Source: Fimbriimonadales bacterium (GTDB taxonomy: Bacteria; Armatimonadota; Fimbriimonadia; Fimbriimonadales; GBS-DC). From it: a DNA stretch of 8,472 nt. Under the pieces are notes generated by a model. It searched no databases. It was not told where the DNA came from and saw only the letters and a program-made list of their open reading frames with translations. Made by a program: the position numbers and the translations under genes. This document shows positions 1 to 6,517 of this stretch, one piece after another; within the stretch, counting starts at the first letter, position 1; each line of letters starts with the position of its first letter. Where the stretch lies: contig JAOAES010000217.1 of NCBI GenBank assembly GCA_026416655.1, positions 1-8,472 on the forward strand, in the 5' to 3' direction.

Positions 1-354
1 GCGAATCTGCGCGTTGGGGTGCGTGTTGCCGCGCTCGTAGCTGGCGTAGGCGGGGTCGTTTGCTCGCGCGGGCATGCCGAGACTGCAGAAAGCGTCGATG
101 AAGCCGGGGTACACCGTTTGTCCGTTGGCATCGATCACTTCGGCGTCGGCGGGGATGGGCGTGTTGGCGTCGCCGAGCGCGCCAATCACGCCGTTGCGCA
201 CCACGATGACGCCGTTTTCGATGGGGGGCGCGCTGTTGGACACAATCTTCGCGCCGCGCAGGGCGTACACATCGGGCAGTCGGTAGGGCGTATCTTGCGC
301 CTGCGCGAAGACGAACAGCATCAACCAGCCTGCGAGTAGGAACAGCCGCTTCAT
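1..354 (-). CDS. Secreted amidohydrolase-like protein, N-terminal part (cut by window edge)
   Basis: Only the first 118 residues are present; the gene runs off the left edge. Residues 1-19 form a signal peptide (MKRLFLLAGWLMLFVFAQA), so the protein is exported. Residues 30-90 match the start of the amidohydrolase superfamily: a small beta-sandwich (ALRGAKIV...IENGVIVVRNGVIGALG...) leading into the hallmark PGFID at 83-87. Family members usually continue with H-x-H, which binds the catalytic metal; here the text is PGFIDAFCSLG, with no histidine. Secreted relatives in which this pair is replaced are known to me from other phyla, so it may be a metal-poor or non-hydrolytic subfamily. The substrate cannot be told from this fragment. 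The ATG at 354 was chosen because it starts the signal peptide. No clear Shine-Dalgarno sequence precedes it. The gene is divergent from the sigma gene at 491. Confidence 0.8.
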   Translation of the reverse strand, partial: MKRLFLLAGWLMLFVFAQAQDTPYRLPDVYALRGAKIVSNSAPPIENGVIVVRNGVIGALGDANTPIPADAEVIDANGQTVYPGFIDAFCSLGMPARANDPAYASYERGNTHPNAQIR

Positions 355-428
355 AACAACGGATGAGTTCGGAGGGCGCGAGCAGATTCCTGCAATTGAA
401 AAGCCAGAGAGGTTGTCCCAAACAGGCA

Positions 429-461
429 TTTTCGGTTCTCGGCGCCCGCGCCTGACGAAAA
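429..461. repeat. Inverted repeat TTTTCG/CGAAAA upstream of the sigma gene
   Basis: Six-base arms TTTTCG (429-434) and CGAAAA (456-461) flank 21 bases that contain a further GC-rich self-complementary stretch (GGCGCCCGCGCC). It lies between two divergent genes and covers the place where a -35 element for the 468-473 box would sit. It could be an operator or simply a hairpin. The arms are short and chance is a fair explanation. Confidence 0.3.
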
Positions 462-467
462 CTGGGC

Positions 468-473
468 TATAAT
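468..473 (+). promoter_or_regulatory. -10 box TATAAT for the small sigma gene
   Basis: A perfect TATAAT lies 17 bases before the ATG at 491. It implies transcription starting near 480 and a very short leader carrying the weak Shine-Dalgarno GGTGA (480-484, six bases before the ATG). No good -35 hexamer is found at 16-18 bases upstream (the sequence there is GC-rich), so the promoter may need an activator or use another sigma factor. The complement also reads TATTAT at 475-470, so a weak promoter toward the amidohydrolase gene is possible. Confidence 0.5.
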
Positions 474-490
474 AGGGGCGGTGAGCGCAT

Positions 491-1084
491 ATGGTGGTAC
501 GATGTGATTATCAGGTGACGAACGAGTTGGTGTTGCGTGCGCAGCAGGGGGATGAGCAGGCGGCGGAACAGGTGATGACGCTGTTTCGCCCGCTGGTGCA
601 GAGCCTCGCTGGACGGTTCTATATGCCCGACTGCGAGCCGGAGGATGTGAGCCAGATTGCGATGATCGGTTTATGGCGAGCGGTGCTGTGTTTCGATCCT
701 GGGCGCAACGCGGGGTTCGCTTCGTTTGCGCGCGTATGCATTCGGCGGCAGATTCTGTCCGAGTTGAAGCGCATGCAGCGTCTTTGTCTGCCCTTGTGCC
801 GTTTATCGGACTGTGAGGAGGAGCAGCGGCAGTGGCTGGAGCAGTTGCCCGACCCGGGACCGAATCTTTACGAGTGCCTGAGCGAGCGGGAGGCGGCGCA
901 GCAGCGTCAGGAGTTCTTGGAGACGCGCCTCAGTCCGCTGGAGGCACAGGTGGCGGCGTTGTACCATCAGCAGCTCACCTATCGCCAGATTGCTGAGCGG
1001 TTAGGCTGCTCGCCGAAAGCCGTCGATAACGCGCTGGCGCGGATTAAGCGGAAGGCGCGACGGCGTCTGGGCGAGGGCGATTAA
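491..1084 (+). CDS. SigH-like (Spo0H-type) RNA polymerase sigma factor, 197 aa
   Basis: A small sigma-70-family factor that would direct RNA polymerase to a specific promoter set. Region 2 spans about residues 30-96: an acidic EDVSQIAMIGLWRAV helix, then FASFARVCIRRQILSELKR, the -10 recognition and melting segment. Region 4 spans 147-193 (LSPLEAQVAALY, then QLTYRQIAERLGCSPKAVDN, a helix-turn-helix for the -35 element). The KAVDNALARIKRK segment is the typical SigH signature and resembles IDNALQRVKKK in the sigH at 5768-6502, so the two are paralogues, but this one is clearly more diverged. It carries nine cysteines, with three at 99, 103 and 108 in the linker. The ATG at 491 is preceded by GGTGA with six-base spacing. 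No anti-sigma gene is adjacent. The stop overlaps that of the convergent gene. Confidence 0.88.
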   Translation: MVVRCDYQVTNELVLRAQQGDEQAAEQVMTLFRPLVQSLAGRFYMPDCEPEDVSQIAMIGLWRAVLCFDPGRNAGFASFARVCIRRQILSELKRMQRLCLPLCRLSDCEEEQRQWLEQLPDPGPNLYECLSEREAAQQRQEFLETRLSPLEAQVAALYHQQLTYRQIAERLGCSPKAVDNALARIKRKARRRLGEGD

Positions 1085-2592
1085 GGCGTGCCGGGCGGTG
1101 AAGTGTCTGAAGTCGGCTCCACCTGCACGGTGACCTTCGCCTGCACTGGTCTCCCTTCACTGTCGTAGGCGGTTAGCGTGTAGGTCGTGGTGGTCATGGG
1201 GGTCACGATCATCTCGCCCAGTTTGGGGTCGATGCGTCCGACGCCGTTGTCGATTTCGGCGCGCGCAGCGTTGAACAGTTCCCAGCGCAGCACGACACTC
1301 TCGCCCGGCATAATCTTCTCGGGTTGCGCGGTGAAGCTCACCACCTGCGCCAGCGATGGGTCGATGACTTCCACCTTGATTTTTTTGCTGACCGATTTAC
1401 CGGCAGCGTTGCGGGCGATGAGTTCGTACTCGGTGGTGCGGGAGGGGCGGTGTTCATAGCCGGGCATCGCCGGGTCTAACTTGAGTCCGCCGGGCGGGGT
1501 CAGGATGAGCTCGGCGGCGTTTTGTACTTCCCAGCGCAGCAGCACGCTCTCGCCGCGTTTGATTTGGGGTGGCTCTGCGTAAAACTTGCTGATGACCGGC
1601 GCGGGAGGCTCCGGGGCGTTTTGCACAATCACGACGACCTCGCGCATCTGTTCCCCATAGCGGTTGCGGGCAATCAGGCGATAGGTCGTAGTGGTCTGCG
1701 GCTGCGCCTGCACCGAGCGCGTCTTATTGGGGTCAAACTCGCCCAGCGCAGGCTCGATGAGCACTTTATCGGCGTTGCGCACAATCCAGCTGAGCGTGGT
1801 GGTTTCTCCTGCCGTTATCTGCGCGGGTTGCGCGGTGAACTCGGCGATTTCGACGGGCAGCGGGCGCGTGTACGCCCAGAGTGCCAGCAACAATCCAAGC
1901 ACCCCGAGGAATCCCAGCATCAGCGGGCTAATCAGCCCGCGTCGCTCGAGTTGCGCCTGCACCGAGGTAGAGCGCAGCGGGTCCTCGATGCTACGCGCCG
2001 TCGCGGTGAAGCTGAACAGGGCGGGATTTGCCAGGATCGGCAATCGGCGTGGCTGGGCGTAGAGCAACAGGCTCTGTGTTTCGCCGGGCGCGAGGGGCGC
2101 CCGCTCACGCTCCAGTTCGAACACCAGCTCGTCTTCGGGGTCGGATGCGTGGATCTGCACGGTCTGTTCCGTATTACCGAAGTTGGAGAGTGTCAGCTCA
2201 TAGGGCACGCGCTTGCGCCACGGGGAAGCGATGTTGCGTTTGGGGGCGATATCCAGGGTGAGCATGCTGTAGGGGCGAATCGTGAGGCTCGCCTGCGCGA
2301 CGCCTGCACCGCCGTTCTCCAGCGAGCGTGCGCGCACCAGAATCGGATAGGTACCTGCGCGGCTCTCCGTGTTGCGTGGCGGGCGAATCAGAATCCGTTC
2401 CTGTACCTCCTCACCGGGCGCGACCGAAAACGAGGGGATGGGGATTGCGCACCATTCGGCGTCGATGCCTTCGACCTCCAGCGCGACCTGGTCAGGCGCG
2501 TCGCCCTCGTTGCGCACCCATGCCACGATTTGCGCCGAACCGCCCGGCTCCACTTGCACTTCGTCCTGCCCCAATCTGACGCGAATCGCCAT
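1081..2592 (-). CDS. Single-pass membrane protein with Ig-like repeats
   Basis: 503 residues from the ATG at 2592; a TTG directly before it (2595-2593) is an alternative start. There is no signal peptide. Two beta-sandwich-like domains come first (about 5-107 and 110-215, with the recurring V.PGG/APGE turns of NEW3/CARDB-like folds). One membrane helix follows at about 222-241 (LGFLGVLGLLLALWAY). Then come three tandem Ig-like repeats (about 250-325, 335-410, 417-491), each with the pattern F.A.P..I..GE...L.W...NA and ending in TTTTY.L.A.N..G. Arginines just before the helix predict N-terminus inside and repeats outside. The order of two Ig-like domains, one helix, then an external part recalls actinobacterial proteins often labelled 'hydrolytic protein'; I recall no proven function. 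It is the last gene of the minus-strand cluster, 50 bases after dnaX. No catalytic motif is seen. Confidence 0.85.
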   Translation of the reverse strand: MAIRVRLGQDEVQVEPGGSAQIVAWVRNEGDAPDQVALEVEGIDAEWCAIPIPSFSVAPGEEVQERILIRPPRNTESRAGTYPILVRARSLENGGAGVAQASLTIRPYSMLTLDIAPKRNIASPWRKRVPYELTLSNFGNTEQTVQIHASDPEDELVFELERERAPLAPGETQSLLLYAQPRRLPILANPALFSFTATARSIEDPLRSTSVQAQLERRGLISPLMLGFLGVLGLLLALWAYTRPLPVEIAEFTAQPAQITAGETTTLSWIVRNADKVLIEPALGEFDPNKTRSVQAQPQTTTTYRLIARNRYGEQMREVVVIVQNAPEPPAPVISKFYAEPPQIKRGESVLLRWEVQNAAELILTPPGGLKLDPAMPGYEHRPSRTTEYELIARNAAGKSVSKKIKVEVIDPSLAQVVSFTAQPEKIMPGESVVLRWELFNAARAEIDNGVGRIDPKLGEMIVTPMTTTTYTLTAYDSEGRPVQAKVTVQVEPTSDTSPPGTP

Positions 2593-2601
2593 CAAAGGTA
2601 G

Positions 2602-2607
2602 ATTGTA
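2602..2607 (-). promoter_or_regulatory. -10-like TACAAT just before the Ig-repeat gene
   Basis: On the minus strand TACAAT occupies 2607-2602, nine bases before the ATG at 2592. Transcription from it would begin at about 2595, giving a transcript with essentially no leader. No Shine-Dalgarno sequence is visible ahead of this gene. A -35 match is lacking at the usual distance. It lies in the gap after dnaX and could be an internal promoter. Confidence 0.35.
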
Positions 2608-2642
2608 CCCGCTCTGGAAGGGGCAGGCGGGACCCCCTTGTT

Positions 2643-4250
2643 TCAGTCAGGCTCCACTTCGTATCCGTTGAAGGTCTCGCTAATGGCGTCGATGAGTGCC
2701 TCGCCTTCTAAGGTGGGCGATTGAACCACTGGCGGCGGCGGCGGTTCCGACGCGCGTGGCTCAGTCGAGTATTCCAGCTTCACGGGGGCGTTGGGCATAC
2801 CGAGCGCGGCGCGCGCCGCCTGCACCAGGTTCTGCTCACGGCTGGGTTTCTGCTTGAAAAACTCGTAAGCCATCTGGCTGGCGAGGATCAGGCGGATAGC
2901 GCCGTTCTCTACCGCCACGCGCGAACCCATCAAGTTCATTTTCCCTGCGGGACTGCGCTGTACTAACTCTTCGACCTTTTGCTGCCAGAGCTGATTCGCG
3001 TAGGCAGGGTCCATCACATCGCTTGCGGGTGGAGACGGGAGGGTGGATTCGGGGGCAGGGGTAGGGTGCGGTTCAGGCGATACGCGCACCGTTGGCGTTG
3101 TGGACGGTGGCATCGACTGAGATGGCGCCACAGCCACGGGCGCAGTACTGGTCGTTCCCGGCGTCTCGCTGGCGAACATCAGCAGATACAGTTCCAGGAT
3201 TGCGCGGGGCGAGCCGGAGCTGCGCATCTCGCTGAGTGCGCCCGCCATCCGCTCCCACCAGCTCAGCAGACGCGCCACGCCCGCCCGACGCGCCTGCTCC
3301 GTCATCGCGCTCCACTGCGCGGGGTCGTACATTCCCGCTTTATCCTGTGCGTGCAACGCCGCCTGAATCAGCATCCGCCAGTGCTGAATCAGCGATTCAG
3401 CGAACACACGCGGCTCACGCCCCAGCAGCATCTGCCCGTCCAGCAGCGTGAGCGCCTTGCCGGCGTCATGGTCAATCAGCGCGTCGGTGATTTGCATCAG
3501 CGTTTCGTCTTCCAGCATACCGAGCGCGTTGTAGACCGTCTGCGGGGTAATCAGCCCATTTTCACTGAAGGCAATCACTTGCTCCAGTGCGGTGAGGGCG
3601 TCGCGCCACGAGCCGTCCGCCGCCCGCGCCACCAGGTGGAGCGCGGCTGGCTCTGCGCGAAACCCCTCGGCGTCCAGCACCTGTTGCAGCCGCTTCGCGA
3701 TATCGGCAATCGTGCCTCGGTGAAAGTCGAACCGCTGGCAGCGCGAGCGAATCGTCGGCGGCACACGGTGGAACTCCGTCGTCGCCAGCACGAAAATCAC
3801 ATGGGGGGGCGGCTCTTCGATGGTTTTCAGCAGCGCGTCGAACGCCTTCGCCGAGAGGTCATGTACCTCGTCGATGATATAAATCTTGTAGCGTGCCTCC
3901 ATCGGAGGGTACTTGGCGTTCTCGATGATGGAGGTGCGGACATCTTCGATGCTGGTTTCGGAGGCGGCGTCCATCTCCACCACATCGACGCAGTTGCCCG
4001 CCTGAATCGCGCGACAGAATCGGCACTCGTTGCAGGGATCGGGAGTGGGTCCCCGCTCGCAGTTGAGTGCTTTGGCGAGTAGGCGCGCTGTGGAGGTCTT
4101 GCCTGTGCCGCGCGGACCGCAGAACAGATAGGCATGCGCCAATCGCCCCTGCTGAATCGCGTTGCGCAGGGTCACGGTCACATGCGACTGCCCCATCAAC
4201 TCTTCAAAGGTCTGCGCTCGATATTTGCGGTACAGGCTGATGTACGCCAC
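2643..4250 (-). CDS. dnaX: DNA polymerase III subunit gamma/tau
   Basis: The clamp-loader ATPase of the replicative polymerase, 535 residues. It opens with the family signature ISLYRKYRAQTFEELMGQ. Visible motifs are Walker A GPRGTGKT at 45-52, a four-cysteine zinc module (C64, C73, C76, C79), Walker B IIDEVH at 125-130, sensor 1 around ATTEFHRVPPTIRSRC with the SRC arginine finger (169-171), and a sensor 2 segment GSWRDAL. Domain III follows. A Pro-rich linker (about 370-415) leads to a C-terminal domain (about 420-505) of the Bacillus/Armatimonadota-like tau type, which normally contacts the polymerase. The start is GTG at 4250, since the conserved N-terminus begins there and no ATG lies upstream in frame. 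There is no clear Shine-Dalgarno. It is 18 bases downstream of the phosphodiesterase gene. No A-rich slippery heptamer for a programmed gamma frameshift was found. Confidence 0.97.
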   Translation of the reverse strand: MAYISLYRKYRAQTFEELMGQSHVTVTLRNAIQQGRLAHAYLFCGPRGTGKTSTARLLAKALNCERGPTPDPCNECRFCRAIQAGNCVDVVEMDAASETSIEDVRTSIIENAKYPPMEARYKIYIIDEVHDLSAKAFDALLKTIEEPPPHVIFVLATTEFHRVPPTIRSRCQRFDFHRGTIADIAKRLQQVLDAEGFRAEPAALHLVARAADGSWRDALTALEQVIAFSENGLITPQTVYNALGMLEDETLMQITDALIDHDAGKALTLLDGQMLLGREPRVFAESLIQHWRMLIQAALHAQDKAGMYDPAQWSAMTEQARRAGVARLLSWWERMAGALSEMRSSGSPRAILELYLLMFASETPGTTSTAPVAVAPSQSMPPSTTPTVRVSPEPHPTPAPESTLPSPPASDVMDPAYANQLWQQKVEELVQRSPAGKMNLMGSRVAVENGAIRLILASQMAYEFFKQKPSREQNLVQAARAALGMPNAPVKLEYSTEPRASEPPPPPVVQSPTLEGEALIDAISETFNGYEVEPD

Positions 4251-4257
4251 GATGGAA

Positions 4258-4263
4258 ATTGTA
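4258..4263 (-). promoter_or_regulatory. -10-like TACAAT seven bases before the dnaX GTG
   Basis: In the 18-base gap between the phosphodiesterase stop and dnaX, the minus strand reads TACAAT (4263-4258), then seven bases, then GTG. With a normal -10 to +1 distance, transcription would start on or next to the first base of the start codon, giving leaderless dnaX mRNA. A -35 element would fall inside the preceding gene and is not convincing. Confidence 0.4.
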
Positions 4264-4268
4264 CCTGT

Positions 4269-4754
4269 TCACAGGCGCAGAATCTCCACTTGCTTTTCAG
4301 GGAGGGTAATCAGCGCACAGGTGGGGTTGCCTGTGAGCCAGCCGCAGACCTCGCCGGGGTTCAGCACGATGCAGTCGCCCACTGCGCGCAGCTCCTGCTG
4401 GTGCGTGTGTCCGTAGATAACGAGGTCGAACAAACCGCTGTGGGCGAACGCTTCGACGGGTTCAGGTTCATGCACCATCGCGATACGGCAGCCTTCGAGC
4501 TCCAGAAACAGGGGTTGCACCTGTACCTGTCCGATTTCGCTGAGCCGTCTTGCCAGCCCCAGCCGTTCGCCGTCGTTGTTGCCGAAGATTCCCAGCAGGC
4601 GGCAGGGTAGATGCGACAGCGCGTTCACCACGAACGGCGCAACATAGTCGCCCGCGTGCAACACCAGCTCCACCTGCAGGTCGTTCAACGCCTCTACCGC
4701 GCGACGAAGGTAGTGCAGATGGTCATGCGTGTCCGACAAAACACCGATACGCAT
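4269..4754 (-). CDS. YfcE/MJ0936-type calcineurin-like metallophosphoesterase
   Basis: A small (161 residues) cytoplasmic phosphodiesterase of the two-metal calcineurin-like fold. All metal-site motifs are present: D8-x-H10 (LSDTHDH), GD at 35-36 (HAGD), GNND at 58-61, H95 (MVHE) and GHTH at 115-118. The length matches the stand-alone YfcE/MJ0936 family, members of which hydrolyse model phosphodiesters; the natural substrate is unknown. The GH of the fourth motif is VH here, but the histidine is kept. The ATG at 4754 gives the intact MRIGVLSDTH start; a weak GTAGGG lies seven bases upstream. It sits 27 bases after kdsD and 18 before dnaX on the same strand, so co-transcription is likely. Confidence 0.93.
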   Translation of the reverse strand: MRIGVLSDTHDHLHYLRRAVEALNDLQVELVLHAGDYVAPFVVNALSHLPCRLLGIFGNNDGERLGLARRLSEIGQVQVQPLFLELEGCRIAMVHEPEPVEAFAHSGLFDLVIYGHTHQQELRAVGDCIVLNPGEVCGWLTGNPTCALITLPEKQVEILRL

Positions 4755-4781
4755 AGTTTATCCCTACTCAATCGCTGTCCC

Positions 4782-5771
4782 CTATACAATGCCCGCGCGA
4801 AGCAAATCTTTCAGCACAATCATTCCGATGGGTCTGCCTTCGTCGTCCAGCACGGGCAGGTCGCCGATTTTGGCAGGCGTGCTGTTGAACCGCTCGAGTA
4901 CTTCGATTGCCAGCGGATTGCCGCGCAGGGTCATCGGGTTGCGCGTCATCGCTTCTGTGACGGGGCGTCCAAGCGCGGTTTCATCTTGCAGGAGCCGTCT
5001 GCGAATGTCGCCGTCAGTCACAAGACCGACCATCACGCCGTCGGCGTTGACGACGCACGCCGCGCCTGCGCCTGCTTTGGTGATGGCGAACAGCGCGTCG
5101 CGCAGCCGTGCATTTTCGGGCACGATGGCGAGCGCGTCGCCAGTGCGCATCACGTCGTGGGCGCGTATCAGCAGGCGTCGTCCGAGCGCGCCGGCGGGAT
5201 GGTTCAGCGCGAAGTCGCGGGGGCTAAAGCCGCGCGCTGCCATCGTTGCCATCGCCAGCGCGTCGCCGAGCGCGAGCATGGCTGTCGTGCTGGCAGTCGG
5301 CGCGAGGTTGTGGGGGCACGCCTCGCGCTCCACAGGAATCTCCAGCACTAAGTCTGCCATCCTGCCGAGCGTCGAGTCGGGGCGTCCTGTGAACACGATG
5401 GTGTAGACACGCAGGCGTTTGAGGGCAGGGCACAGCAGCGTCAACTCATCGCTTTCGCCCCGAAACGAGAGCAGAATCGCCACATCCTGCTCGGTAATCG
5501 TGCCTAAATCGCCGTGCGCGGCTTCGGTTGGGTGGACGAAAATGGCGGGTGTGCCTGTGCTGCTGAAGGTGCCCGCCAGTTTTCTGGCAATCGCGCCCGA
5601 CTTGCCCACACCGCTCAGCACGACGCGCCCTTCACACTCCAGCAGCGCTTGAACCGCCCGCTCGAAGCGGGAGTCCAGCGATTCCATCAGCCGCTGGAGA
5701 GCTTCGGTCTCGATCTGCAGCACTTCGCGCGCCACAGCGAGCGCATCCGTGCGCTCCAGAGTCGCATTCAT
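4782..5771 (-). CDS. kdsD: D-arabinose 5-phosphate isomerase (KdsD type, SIS plus two CBS domains)
   Basis: Interconverts ribulose 5-phosphate and arabinose 5-phosphate, the first committed step toward Kdo, the sugar that links lipid A to the LPS core. At 329 residues it matches E. coli KdsD (328). The SIS domain (about 40-180) has SGVGKSGAIARKLAGTFSST and the FVHPTEAAHGDLG segment. Two CBS domains follow (about 205-262 and 272-329), each with the D/P-V turn of the family. The four catalytic residues known from the E. coli enzyme align by spacing: K57, E109, E150, H191. The phosphate loop reads SFRGESDE instead of the common S.SGES.E. Its ATG overlaps the sigH stop as ATGA (5771-5768), which indicates translational coupling. 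It supports a diderm, Kdo-LPS-bearing host. Confidence 0.94.
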   Translation of the reverse strand: MNATLERTDALAVAREVLQIETEALQRLMESLDSRFERAVQALLECEGRVVLSGVGKSGAIARKLAGTFSSTGTPAIFVHPTEAAHGDLGTITEQDVAILLSFRGESDELTLLCPALKRLRVYTIVFTGRPDSTLGRMADLVLEIPVEREACPHNLAPTASTTAMLALGDALAMATMAARGFSPRDFALNHPAGALGRRLLIRAHDVMRTGDALAIVPENARLRDALFAITKAGAGAACVVNADGVMVGLVTDGDIRRRLLQDETALGRPVTEAMTRNPMTLRGNPLAIEVLERFNSTPAKIGDLPVLDDEGRPIGMIVLKDLLRAGIV

Positions 5772-6502
5772 AGCAGATTATCGTCTAATTCGGGAGTGAT
5801 GCGCATGCGCCGTCGCCGACGCGGGCACTGTGACAGCTCCCCATAGTTCTCTTCGTAAACCTGAATGAGTTTTTTCTTGACGCGTTGGAGCGCGTTATCG
5901 ATACATTTCGTGCCTCTACATAAAATTTCCGACATCTGTTTATAAGATAGTCCGTCCAGGTAGAACTCCAGCACCTGCTTTTCCAGTTCGCTCATTTTCT
6001 CGCGCGCCATGTGCATCACGGCGAGCGGGATACGCCGCTGCAGAATCCACTCTTCGGGCGTGAGCGCGTTCGGGTCGGGCAGAATGTCGGTGAGGTTGGA
6101 GTCGGTTTCGTCGTTGTGGTGGTTCTGGAGCGGGCGATACAGGGAGACGTAGTCGTTGAGGGGTCCATGTTTTTGGCGCGTGGCGGCTTTCACTGCGGAG
6201 ATAATCTGTCGAGTCACGCACAGCTCGGCGAAGGGGCGGAACTTATGCACGCGCTCATCGCGGAAGTCTCGTATCGCTTTGAACAGTCCGATTAAGCCCT
6301 CCTGCACCACATCCTCGTGGTCTGCGCCGATTAAAAAGTAGGAACGCGCCTTGCTCTCGACCAGCGAGCGGTATCGCTTCAGTAAGGTCTCGGTGGCGCG
6401 TTCACTGCCTTGCTTTGCGTAGAAAACGAGTTCTTCATCCGCCATGTAGGTTGTACACAGTCCCGCGTCGTCGTAATGGTACTGGTTGTCCGTCATCGCC
6501 AT
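5768..6502 (-). CDS. sigH: RNA polymerase sigma factor SigH (Spo0H type)
   Basis: 244 residues, strikingly close to Bacillus SigH. Region 2 (about 45-112) contains KARSYFLIGADHEDVVQEGL, then IGLFKAIRDF, FAELCVTRQIISAVKAATRQ and KHGPLN. Region 4 (about 168-212) has LSYKQMSEIL and IDNALQRVKKK. In Bacillus this factor drives transition-phase and early sporulation genes; no sporulation gene is visible here, and the host looks diderm. The start at 6502 is chosen for GGAGGG at 6516-6511, eight bases upstream; an ATG two codons later (6496) is an alternative. The frame stays open upstream to ATG 6637, next to a promoter, so a 45-residue N-terminal extension is possible but lacks SigH-like sequence. 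The C-terminal tail (226-244) is an extra basic then acidic segment, with RRRRRMR at 228-234. It heads the operon and overlaps kdsD by four bases. Confidence 0.95.
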   Translation of the reverse strand: MAMTDNQYHYDDAGLCTTYMADEELVFYAKQGSERATETLLKRYRSLVESKARSYFLIGADHEDVVQEGLIGLFKAIRDFRDERVHKFRPFAELCVTRQIISAVKAATRQKHGPLNDYVSLYRPLQNHHNDETDSNLTDILPDPNALTPEEWILQRRIPLAVMHMAREKMSELEKQVLEFYLDGLSYKQMSEILCRGTKCIDNALQRVKKKLIQVYEENYGELSQCPRRRRRMRITPELDDNLL

Positions 6503-6510
6503 GCCTGAAT

Positions 6511-6516
6511 CCCTCC
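6511..6516 (-). promoter_or_regulatory. Shine-Dalgarno GGAGGG of sigH
   Basis: The minus strand reads GGAGGG at 6516-6511, eight bases before ATG 6502. This strong site decides the start of sigH against the upstream in-frame ATG at 6637. Confidence 0.8.
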
Positions 6517-6517
6517 G

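Noticed and set aside
1522..2601. 359-codon plus-strand open frame opposite the Ig-repeat gene
   Set aside because: Same Arg/His/Gln-rich shadow character; the opposite strand has clear tandem repeats and a membrane helix.
2979..4082. 367-codon plus-strand open frame opposite dnaX
   Set aside because: Antisense shadow of a strongly conserved gene; Arg- and His-rich translation typical of GC-rich reverse frames, with no recognisable domain.
2643..4250. Programmed frameshift in dnaX to make a short gamma form
   Set aside because: No A6 or A-AAA-AAG type slippery run on the coding strand; the only run is TTTTTC near the C-terminus, without a convincing context.
4783..4790. TATACAAT on the plus strand as a promoter
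   Set aside because: It lies at the very end of kdsD and faces only minus-strand genes; no plus-strand gene follows.
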